Shown here: one piece after another, positions 56,392 to 64,000 of the stretch
How the letters are laid out: every line of letters starts with the position of its first letter
How positions within the stretch are numbered: position 1 is the first letter of the stretch
Assembly: GCF_964218355.1 (NCBI RefSeq)
Contig: NZ_CAXPMC010000016.1
Location: 372,001-436,000 of the forward strand
DNA from: Ferrovibrio sp964218355
GTDB taxonomy: Bacteria; Pseudomonadota; Alphaproteobacteria; Ferrovibrionales; Ferrovibrionaceae
Reading direction: 5' to 3'
Length of the DNA stretch: 64,000 bases
Notes under the pieces: generated by a model
Databases searched by the model: none
Told to the model about the DNA's origin: nothing
What the model saw: only the letters and a program-made list of their open reading frames with translations
Program-made: the position numbers and the translations under genes

Positions 56392-59226
56392 TTACAGCTC
56401 GCGCGCCACGCTTTCGAGTTCGAAACACTCGATCACGTCGCCCTGCTTGATGTCGTCGTAATTCTCGAACGACATGCCGCAATCCATGCCCTGCTTGACC
56501 TCGCGGACATCGTCCTTGAAGCGCTTCAGGGTGGACAGCGCGCCCTCGTGGATCACCACGTTGTCGCGCAGCAGGCGGACCTTGGCGCCGCGCTTGACCA
56601 GGCCTTCGGTGACCATGCAGCCGGCAACCTTGCCGACCTTTGTGATGTTGAAGACCTCGCGGATTTCCGCATAGCCGAGGAAGTTCTCGCGGATGGTCGG
56701 CGCCAGCATGCCGCTGAGCAGCGCCTTCAGGTCGTCGAGCACGTTGTAGATGATCGAGTAGTAGCGGATGTCGACGCCGTCGCGCTCGGCCAGGTCGCGG
56801 GCCTGCTTGGAGGCACGGACGTTGAAGCCGATGATGGCGCCGCCCGAAGCGGCCGCCAGGGCCACGTCGGATTCGCTGATCGCACCGACCGCGCCATGCA
56901 GCACACGCACCGCCACCTCTTCGGTGGACAGCTTCTGCGCCGAACCGAGGATCGCCTCCAGCGAGCCCTGCACGTCGGTCTTGACGACGATCGGCAGTTC
57001 CTTGGCCTCGCCGGCCTTGATCTTGGAGAACATCTGCTCGAGCGAACCGCGCGCCGAGATGGCGGCCTTGGCCTCGCGCTGCTTGCGCTCGCGGAACTCG
57101 GCGACCTCGCGGGCCCGGCTTTCATTCTCGACCACGACGAATTCGTCGCCGGCCTCCGGGCTGCCCTGCAGGCCGAGCACCTCCACCGGCACCGAAGGAC
57201 CGGCATCGACCACATTCTTGCCCTTGTCGTCGATCAGGGCGCGCACGCGGCCCCAGGCGCTGCCGGCCACGAAAACATCGCCGACATGCAGGGTGCCGCG
57301 CTGGACCAGCACGGTGGCAACCGAACCGCGGCCACGTTCCAGCTTGGCCTCGACCACCACGCCCTCGGCGCGGCGTTCCGGATTGGCCTTGAGGTCAAGG
57401 ATTTCAGACTGCAGCAGGATGGCTTCCTCGAGCTCGTCCAGACCCTTGCGGGTCTTGGCGGAAACCTCGATCGACTGCACGTCGCCGCCCATCTGTTCGA
57501 CCACGATCTCGTGGCTGAGCAGTTCCTGCCGCACCTTCTGCGGATTGGCCTGCGGCTTGTCGCACTTGTTGATGGCCACCACGATCGGCACGCCGGCGGC
57601 CTTCGAATGGTGGATCGCCTCGATGGTCTGCGGCATCACGCTGTCGTCGGCAGCCACGACCAGCACGACGATGTCGGTGGCCTTGGCGCCGCGCGCGCGC
57701 ATCTGGGTGAATGCCTCGTGGCCCGGCGTGTCGAGGAAAGTGATCGCCTTGCCCGATTTCAGGTGCACCTGGTAGGCGCCGATATGCTGGGTGATGCCGC
57801 CGGCCTCGCCGCCGGCCACGTCGGTCTGGCGCAGGCTGTCGAGCAGTGAGGTCTTGCCGTGGTCGACATGGCCCATGACGGTGACGACAGGAGGACGCGG
57901 CAGCAGTGCTTCCTCGGCATCCGCCTCGCCGCCGAGGCCGAGCTCGATATCCGCTTCGGAAACGCGCTGGATGCGGTGGCCGAACTCGCCGACCACCAGC
58001 TCGGCGGTATCGGCATCGATGGTCTGGTTGATGGTCGCCATCACGCCCATCTTCATCAGCACCTTGACGACGTCGACGCCGCGCTCGGCCATGCGGCTGG
58101 CCAGCTCCTGCACGGTGATGGTTTCGGGAACGACGACGTCGCGCAACACTTTCTTCTGCTCCGATCCGTCGTTCTGGTGATGCATGCGCTTTTCGCGCTC
58201 GATGCGGCGGCGGAACGAGGCCACCGAGCGCACACGCTCGTTTTCGTCCAGCGCCTTGCTGACGCTGAGTTTGCCGCGGCGGCGTTCGCCGGCATCGCGG
58301 GTGGTGCGCGGGGCCGGCTTGGCCGGGGTCGCCTTGGCTCCGGCGCCGCGGCGGCGCGCGGCGCCGTCATCGTCATCATCGACGGCACGGCCGCCCGGCG
58401 CGCCGGGCGAGGCCTCGCTGCCGGCGGTTTCCGGCGCATTCAGGCGGCGGGCCGCCTCGGCCTCGGCCTTCTTGCGGGCTTCATCCTCGGCCTTCTTGCG
58501 GGCTTCCTCCTCGGCCTGGCGGCGCATTGCCGCCTCGCGTTCGGCATGGGCCTTAGACAAATCTTCCTGGCGGCGGCGCAGATCGTCCTCGGCGGCGCGG
58601 CGCATTTCGGCAAAGCGGCTGCGCAGGTCGGCATCGCGGTTGCGCGCCTGCTTTTCCTCTTCCGACATCGGCTTCAGCACCATGCCGGTCGGGCGCTGCT
58701 GGCGCTGGGCTGCACGATCGGGGCGTTCGGCACGGCCGCCACCCGGGCGGACATCGCCGGTCGGGCGCGCGGTCATGCGCGGGCCCTGGCGCGGGCCGGC
58801 ATCGGCGGCCGGTGCGGCCGGGGCTGCCGCTTCGGCAGCCGGCTCTGCGGCGGCCGGCCTCGCCTCGGCAGCGGCCGGCTTGCGGGCCGGCGCCTCGGCC
58901 GGCTCGGCGGCGCGCTGGGCGGCGGCCTCGGCCGCGCGGGCGGCATCGTGTTCGGCGATCTTCTCGGCAACCGACTGGACATGCACCGTCGGCGCCGGTC
59001 CGGCGGCCTTCGGGGCGGCTGGCGGCTCGGACGGTGCCGCCGCGGCGGCACCCTTGCTGCCCGGCGGGACGATGGTGCGCTTCTTGCGCACCTCGACGGT
59101 GACGGCCTTGGTCCGGCCGTGGCTGAAGCTCTGGCGGACCTGTCCGGTCTCGACAGTCTTCTTCAGCTCAAGCCGCTTGGGCCGCGCCGCCGTCTTGTCC
59201 TTGTCCTGCTCGTTCACGTCGCTCAT
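56392..59226 (-). CDS. infB: Translation initiation factor IF-2
   Basis: A 944-residue IF-2. A long N-terminal domain (about 1-350) is rich in Ala, Pro, Glu and Arg with stretches of charged helices, as usual in this class. The GTPase domain has G1 GHVDHGKTSLLDSLR, G3 DTPGHEAF and G4 NKCDKP; the C-terminal domains bind fMet-tRNA (domain IV VCMVTEGLVKRGAKVRLLRD-like near the end). The ATG at 59226 gives the family start MSDVNEQDKDK. An in-frame GTG at 59271 lies within a hairpin and is disfavoured. Confidence 0.97.
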   Translation of the reverse strand: MSDVNEQDKDKTAARPKRLELKKTVETGQVRQSFSHGRTKAVTVEVRKKRTIVPPGSKGAAAAAPSEPPAAPKAAGPAPTVHVQSVAEKIAEHDAARAAEAAAQRAAEPAEAPARKPAAAEARPAAAEPAAEAAAPAAPAADAGPRQGPRMTARPTGDVRPGGGRAERPDRAAQRQQRPTGMVLKPMSEEEKQARNRDADLRSRFAEMRRAAEDDLRRRQEDLSKAHAEREAAMRRQAEEEARKKAEDEARKKAEAEAARRLNAPETAGSEASPGAPGGRAVDDDDDGAARRRGAGAKATPAKPAPRTTRDAGERRRGKLSVSKALDENERVRSVASFRRRIEREKRMHHQNDGSEQKKVLRDVVVPETITVQELASRMAERGVDVVKVLMKMGVMATINQTIDADTAELVVGEFGHRIQRVSEADIELGLGGEADAEEALLPRPPVVTVMGHVDHGKTSLLDSLRQTDVAGGEAGGITQHIGAYQVHLKSGKAITFLDTPGHEAFTQMRARGAKATDIVVLVVAADDSVMPQTIEAIHHSKAAGVPIVVAINKCDKPQANPQKVRQELLSHEIVVEQMGGDVQSIEVSAKTRKGLDELEEAILLQSEILDLKANPERRAEGVVVEAKLERGRGSVATVLVQRGTLHVGDVFVAGSAWGRVRALIDDKGKNVVDAGPSVPVEVLGLQGSPEAGDEFVVVENESRAREVAEFRERKQREAKAAISARGSLEQMFSKIKAGEAKELPIVVKTDVQGSLEAILGSAQKLSTEEVAVRVLHGAVGAISESDVALAAASGGAIIGFNVRASKQARDLAERDGVDIRYYSIIYNVLDDLKALLSGMLAPTIRENFLGYAEIREVFNITKVGKVAGCMVTEGLVKRGAKVRLLRDNVVIHEGALSTLKRFKDDVREVKQGMDCGMSFENYDDIKQGDVIECFELESVAREL

Positions 59227-59268
59227 TACCTGGTCCGCTTCCGCCTGCCGCATCACTTCTCTACTCGC

Positions 59269-59290
59269 CACCGCCCGTCATCGGGCGGTG
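59269..59290 (-). promoter_or_regulatory. Perfect hairpin in the ylxR-infB spacer
   Basis: CACCGCCCG (59269-59277), loop TCAT, CGGGCGGTG (59282-59290), a 9-bp perfect stem with a 4-base loop, 43 bases before the infB ATG on the minus strand. No T run follows, so it is not a normal terminator. It could be a processing or stability element and would hide the alternative GTG start of infB. Confidence 0.6.
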
Positions 59291-59334
59291 CCTGCGGGGT
59301 CACGCACTTGGCACTGCGCAGCCCCACCCGTCAA

Positions 59335-59803
59335 CTACCGGCCGTCATCTTCCGGCCCCAGCGCCGCCAGCAGCGCAAGATCCGCTGCCAGCCGGCGGGT
59401 GAGCGGCGTGTGCCGCAGCACCAGCTGTCCTTCGCCGATGCCCTCCGCCGCCACGGACAGGACATCCGCCCTGCCGGCCGCGGCCGCATCGGCCAGTACC
59501 AGCCCGGCACGCCGGGCCTTTGCCACCTGTGCCGCCGCATGGGCGGCCCAGGCCCTGCGGGTGCGCATGGCCAGATCCCCGGCCACCTGCACCCTGCATC
59601 TGGCACCGCGGGCAAACAGGCCCTTGGCCGCCGCAGCTGCCACCGCATCCGGTGCCGGCGCCAGCCACAGCCCGCGCCCCGGCATCCGCCGTGCCGGGTC
59701 CGGCACCACCGCGCCCGCCGCATCGACGGCAAACCGCAGCAGCCGGTCCGGCCGGGTCCGCTGGCCGGTCAACAGGCACCGGCGGCGCGGACCCGTCGGG
59801 GCG

Positions 59804-59811
<8 letters not shown>
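59335..59811 (-). CDS. ylxR: YlxR-family RNA-binding protein
   Basis: A 158-residue protein. The N-terminal YlxR (DUF448) fold is clear: GPRRRCLLTGQRTRPDRLLRF, RMPGRGLWLAP with the conserved G-R-G-x-W/Y, and the A-L-K-like AKGLFARG. The C-terminal 70 residues correspond to the L7Ae-like part found in alphaproteobacterial YlxR fusions but are strongly Ala-rich and poorly conserved. YlxR in other bacteria influences RNase P and transcription. The ATG overlaps the nusA end by eight bases. Confidence 0.85.
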
Positions 59812-61348
<1,537 letters not shown>

Positions 61349-61384
61349 CGATCCTGTTCCTCGAACCCGTTAACTGGACTGGTC

Positions 61385-61948
61385 TTATTCGGCAGCGGCA
61401 TCGCCGCCCATGGTTGCACCCTGCGCCACGCCATCCTTGCCGGCCCGTGCCGCGGCGCTGGCCGCGATCAGGTCGTCGGTCAGCACCAGCTTGGCGGAGG
61501 CGATCTCGGCCAGCGGCAGCCGGAATTCGGCAGCGGTTTCCTCGTCGCGCAGCACGACCTCGCTGCCGGTCGCCTCGACGATGCGGCCCTGGAAACGCTT
61601 GCGGCCATCGAGCGGCCGGCCCAGTTCCGCCTTGGCGGCGAACCCCCTGAAGCGCGCGAAATCCGCCGGCTTCAGCAGCGGCCGGTCGAGCCCCGGCGAA
61701 GAGACTTCCAGCCGGTAGGCGCCGGCAATCGGATCTTCCACATCAAGGATGGCGCTGACCGCGCGGCTGACATCGGCGCAGTCGTCGACAGTGACGCCAC
61801 CGTCATGGGGGGCGCCGCCGCTGTCGCGCTCGAACATGATCTGCAGGGTCGGCCGCTGGGTGCCGACCAGCTTGACGCGGACGAGCTGGAAGCCCATCGC
61901 GTCCAGCGTCGGCGTGATCATGCCAGCAATCCGGGCCATCGCATCCAT
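61385..61948 (-). CDS. rimP: Ribosome maturation factor RimP
   Basis: A 187-residue RimP needed for 30S maturation. The N-terminal domain has MITPTLDAMGFQLVRVKL, then GVTVDDCADVSRAVSAILD and the YRLEVSSPGLDRPLL block. The C-terminal Sm-like domain spans about 110-170. The reading frame continues upstream to a TTG at 61978, but that codon lies inside the T run of a terminator; the ATG at 61948 gives the usual distance to the LVRV motif and has GAGGAG upstream, though at 12 bases the spacing is long. Confidence 0.94.
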   Translation of the reverse strand: MDAMARIAGMITPTLDAMGFQLVRVKLVGTQRPTLQIMFERDSGGAPHDGGVTVDDCADVSRAVSAILDVEDPIAGAYRLEVSSPGLDRPLLKPADFARFRGFAAKAELGRPLDGRKRFQGRIVEATGSEVVLRDEETAAEFRLPLAEIASAKLVLTDDLIAASAAARAGKDGVAQGATMGGDAAAE

Positions 61949-61976
61949 GCGTCGGCGAAACTCCTCGTCGGTCTTC

Positions 61977-62025
61977 AAAAAAAGCCGGTCTGCAGATCAG
62001 GCACCGGCCTGGCCCGGCCGGCTTT
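61977..62025 (-). terminator. Second terminator/attenuator in rimP-nusA leader (T2)
   Basis: Read on the minus strand, GCCGGT pairs with ACCGGC (61984-61989 with 62003-62008, loop 13) followed by seven T (61983-61977). A competing longer pairing joins AAAGCCGG (61981-61988) with CCGGCTTT (62018-62025). The hairpin ends 28 bases before the rimP ATG, the position of an attenuator. The two alternative pairings suggest a switch. Confidence 0.7.
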
Positions 62026-62048
62026 GCGGCCGTGAAAGCGGTGAAATG

Positions 62049-62071
62049 AAAAATGGGCCCGCTGGCCCATT
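62049..62071 (-). terminator. First terminator in rimP-nusA leader (T1)
   Basis: AATGGGCC (62052-62059), loop CGCT, GGCCCATT (62064-62071); on the minus strand the stem is followed by a run of T (62053-62049). An 8-bp perfect hairpin with T run, 48-62 bases downstream of the inferred start. Two terminators in tandem before rimP make attenuation of the operon likely; leaders of this kind before rimP have been described in proteobacteria. Confidence 0.85.
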
Positions 62072-62118
62072 CTCACATTCCGATCCGGAACCGGATCAGA
62101 CCAGCAATGTCGGAGGCT

Positions 62119-62146
62119 GTTATAGCGGCAAATCCGGGCGATGCAA
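62119..62146 (-). promoter_or_regulatory. Promoter of the rimP-nusA-infB operon
   Basis: On the minus strand TTGCAT (62146-62141), 16 bases, TATAAC (62124-62119). The preceding C and the form CTTG...CTATAAC fit the alphaproteobacterial housekeeping consensus. Transcription would start near 62112, leaving a leader of about 165 bases with a GATCCGG/CCGGATC dyad and the two terminators. No tRNA gene was found in the leader, unlike the E. coli metY-rimP arrangement. Confidence 0.75.
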
Positions 62147-62243
62147 GAGCTAGTTGGCAGGCCTGGCAGCGGTGCCGGCTTCCTTTCCGCAGTCGCCGGA
62201 GCGGCAGGAACAAAAAGCGATCATCCCTCCCTGCAGGGCGGAC

Positions 62244-62909
62244 CTACGACGCCGGGCGATGCACGATCTGGCGGGCGGCCAGCACTGAGGCCAGGCCCAG
62301 CGCCAGCCAGAACAGCAGATTCACCACCAGCATCACGGCCGCGCCGTCATCCTCCAGCCCGTTCAGCGGATCGCCCGACGCATCATGGGCGGCCGGGGGC
62401 ATCTCCGGCCCGGCCCAGTCCGCTCCGGCCCAGTCTGGCACCGGGACCAGCAGCAGCGGCAGCAGCAGCAGGACAACACCGCCCAGCCGGGCCTGCAGGC
62501 CGCCCGGTGCCGCCGGGCGCAGCGGAAAGCCGCCGCGCAGCAGCAGCCACAGGCCGATCGCACTGACCACCACCGTCAGCAGCCAGAACAGCAGGGCCGC
62601 AGGATCGTGCATGGGCAGTTCGCCCACCGGCAGGTGCGGCAGGGCCAGCCATGGCGCCACCACCGCGGCGGCAAAGCCGCCGGCGCCCCAGACCAGGCCG
62701 GTGCGGTAATCCGCCCGCCCCTGCCACAGCAGCAGGATCTGCAGGATCACCGCCGCCATCGCCGCAAGAATCAGATGCTGGAACAGAAAGGCTTCGCGGC
62801 CGGGGATGTCGGGCGTGATCGGCGGATCGATGACGGCGCGGGCGATCATCACCGCCAGCGTCGACAGAATCGCCGCCATCATGGCGGCTGCCCCCAGACG
62901 GAACGGCAT
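62244..62909 (-). CDS. Integral membrane protein, possibly CbtA family
   Basis: A 221-residue protein with five or six hydrophobic segments (about 5-25, 43-62, 70-92, 105-125, 138-156, 190-212). The order WGAGGFAAAVVAPWLALPHLP, a middle SAIGLWLLLRGG, LLLLPLLLVPVPD and the ending LLFWLALGLASVLAAR parallels CbtA, a predicted cobalt transporter subunit that goes with CbtB under cobalamin riboswitches. No CbtB gene or riboswitch is seen here, so the cobalt role is doubtful. Gap of 24 bases after trmB. Confidence 0.5.
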   Translation of the reverse strand: MPFRLGAAAMMAAILSTLAVMIARAVIDPPITPDIPGREAFLFQHLILAAMAAVILQILLLWQGRADYRTGLVWGAGGFAAAVVAPWLALPHLPVGELPMHDPAALLFWLLTVVVSAIGLWLLLRGGFPLRPAAPGGLQARLGGVVLLLLPLLLVPVPDWAGADWAGPEMPPAAHDASGDPLNGLEDDGAAVMLVVNLLFWLALGLASVLAARQIVHRPAS

Positions 62910-62933
62910 TGTGCCTCCGCGCGTTGCCGGGCT

Positions 62934-63659
62934 TCACACCCGTTGCAAGCGATAGTAGTGCGGGGTGCGGCCGGCGGCGATGGCTTTCTGCTCGTATTTG
63001 CTGGCCGGCCAGTCGGCGGGCCGCCGCAGCCAGTCGGCGCGGCCTTCCGCCAGCCAGGCGAAACGCGGCTCGCCGAGGATACAGCGCAGCATCCAGCGCT
63101 GGTAATCCGGCACGTCCGTCGCCAGTCGCAGTTCATGGCCTTGGGGCAGCAGCCGCGCCCAGTCGGCCAGGGTGTCGGGATTGACGATGCGCCGCCACTG
63201 GTGGCGCTTCTTCGGCCAGGGATCCGGGAACAGCACATAGCCGCCGGCAAGGCTGGCATCGGGCAGGGCCTTCAGCAGCAGCCGGGCATCGTCGGTCAGC
63301 ACGCGGATATTGTCCGGCCCGCCGGCCGCGACCTTTCCAGCCACGCGGGTGACCAGCTTGGCGACGCCATGCTCGTAGGGCTCGACGCCGATGAAGCCGG
63401 TCGTCGGCATCGCTTCCGCCAGCGAGAAGAGATGCGTGCCGTCGCCGAAGCCGACCTCGACGCGGTAGCCGTCTTTCATGGGCGCGGCGAACAGGGAAGC
63501 GGGGTCGAGCCCCTGCCCCCCGGGCGGCAGCGTGAAGCTGACGCGCGGCAGCCACTCGGCCATCCGCGATTCACGGGCCGGAGAAAGTTTGCGGCCGCGC
63601 CGGCGCCCGTAGATCAGGCGCCGCGACGCGGCCGCGGGGTCAAGCGGCGTGTCGCCCAC
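62934..63659 (-). CDS. trmB: tRNA (guanine-N7-)-methyltransferase TrmB
   Basis: A 241-residue TrmB methylating G46 of tRNA with SAM. An N-terminal basic stretch (RRLIYGRRRGRKLSPARE) leads to VEVGFGDGTHL (SAM loop), FIGVEPYEHGV, YVLFPDPWPKKRHQWRRI (as LFPDPWPKKRH) and the C-terminal TKYE-like SKYEQKAIAAGR. The start is a GTG at 63659, two bases after metK; an upstream continuation lies inside metK. Ribosome-binding site weak, suggesting coupling to metK. Confidence 0.95.
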   Translation of the reverse strand: MGDTPLDPAAASRRLIYGRRRGRKLSPARESRMAEWLPRVSFTLPPGGQGLDPASLFAAPMKDGYRVEVGFGDGTHLFSLAEAMPTTGFIGVEPYEHGVAKLVTRVAGKVAAGGPDNIRVLTDDARLLLKALPDASLAGGYVLFPDPWPKKRHQWRRIVNPDTLADWARLLPQGHELRLATDVPDYQRWMLRCILGEPRFAWLAEGRADWLRRPADWPASKYEQKAIAAGRTPHYYRLQRV

Positions 63660-63661
63660 GC

Positions 63662-64000
63662 TTACCGCACGTTGAAGGCCGATTTCAGGTCCTTGACCAG
63701 ATCGGTCTTCTCCCACGAGAAGCCGCCGTCCTTTTCCGGCTTGCGGCCGAAATGGCCGTAGGCGGCGGTGCGGGCATAGATCGGGCGGTTCAGCTTCAGA
63801 TGCTCGCGGATGCCACGCGGGCTGAGGTTCATCAGTTCCTGCAGGATCTTCGAGATCTTGTTCTCGTCCGCCTTGCCGGTGCCGAAGGTATCGACATAGA
63901 CCGACAGCGGATGCGAGACGCCGATGGCGTAGGACAGCTGGATCAGGCAGCGCGAGGCGAGGCCCGCCGCCACCACGTTCTTGGCCAGGTAACGCGCGGC
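63662..64000 (-). CDS. metK: S-adenosylmethionine synthetase, C-terminal part (cut by window edge)
   Basis: The last 112 residues of MetK, which makes SAM from methionine and ATP. The visible AKNVVAAGLASRCLIQLSYAIGVSHPLSVYVDTFGTG (as KNVVAAGLASRCLIQLSYAIG, shown in pieces KNVVAAGLASRC and IQLSYAIG) and the domain end ARTAAYGHFGR are typical. The start and any upstream SAM riboswitch lie beyond 64000. SAM made here is used by TrmB, encoded just downstream, and by Cfa and the TylF enzyme in this window. Confidence 0.96.
   Translation of the reverse strand, partial: AARYLAKNVVAAGLASRCLIQLSYAIGVSHPLSVYVDTFGTGKADENKISKILQELMNLSPRGIREHLKLNRPIYARTAAYGHFGRKPEKDGGFSWEKTDLVKDLKSAFNVR

Noticed and set aside
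61949..61978. TTG start of rimP at 61978
   Set aside because: The codon is within the T run of a terminator and has no ribosome-binding site; the ATG at 61948 fits the family length.
61979..62243. A tRNA gene upstream of rimP, as in the E. coli metY-rimP-nusA operon
   Set aside because: No T-loop GTTCRA motif, anticodon stem or CCA-type end was found on either strand.

Overview
The window is GC-rich chromosomal DNA (roughly 70 % G+C by hand count in ordinary genes). Gene content and gene order point to an alphaproteobacterium, probably of the Rhodospirillales or a neighbouring order. The evidence is the rimP-nusA-ylxR-infB-rbfA-truB-rpsO-pnp order, trmB beside metK, def-fmt-truA, the soluble fdsGBA-fdhD-fdsD formate dehydrogenase, and histidine kinases with PleC/DivJ-type cores. 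The genus cannot be fixed from the sequence alone. Coding density is very high, with many 1-8 base overlaps between stop and start codons. No rRNA, tRNA, CRISPR array, transposase or phage gene was seen.

Layout: 1-2945 (minus) holds rmuC, an ExoD-type membrane protein, a DUF985 cupin and a truncated GNAT gene. 3039-5249 (plus) is def-fmt-truA. 5298-9176 (minus) holds a DUF6624 protein, a membrane histidine kinase, a membrane protein and dapE. 9334-17426 (plus) starts with a promoter and secA, followed by DUF2891, LysE, epoxide hydrolase, MaoC, PsuK and PsuG genes. 17450-23412 holds a hybrid kinase, a small hydrolase, accA, purH and a glutathione transferase. 23618-24316 is a low-GC gene for a trypsin-like protease without a signal peptide. 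Then come a lipoprotein, cfa and an MFS gene.

28203-33506 is a catabolic module: a TRAP transporter (dctPQM), a RidA protein, a PuuR-like XRE-cupin regulator and, divergently, a beta-alanine:pyruvate-type aminotransferase, with a clear palindromic operator between the last two. 33568-34722 is a lower-GC gene for a lectin-like (concanavalin A-fold) protein bracketed by two intrinsic terminators. 34936-37253 holds an ArsR/SRPBCC pair, a SnoaL-like protein and an enoyl-CoA hydratase. 37240-43160 (minus) is the NAD-linked molybdenum formate dehydrogenase operon, followed upstream by a LysR regulator, a DsbA-like isomerase and dgt. 46354-52191 holds a PAS kinase, a candidate small RNA, a thioesterase, two exported proteins and a tandem pair of TylF-like methyltransferases, one of which has lost metal ligands. 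52300-61948 (minus) is the transcription/translation operon from rimP to pnp, with a leader carrying two tandem terminators. The window ends with a CbtA-like membrane protein, trmB and the 3' part of metK.

No single spectacular new system is evident. The most promising leads are the rimP-nusA leader, the candidate sRNA near 48.2 kb, the helically phased TGGC tract near 19.95 kb, the low-GC intracellular protease, the lectin-like gene between terminators, and the degenerate TylF paralogue. All function calls are from reading sequence by eye, with no database search.
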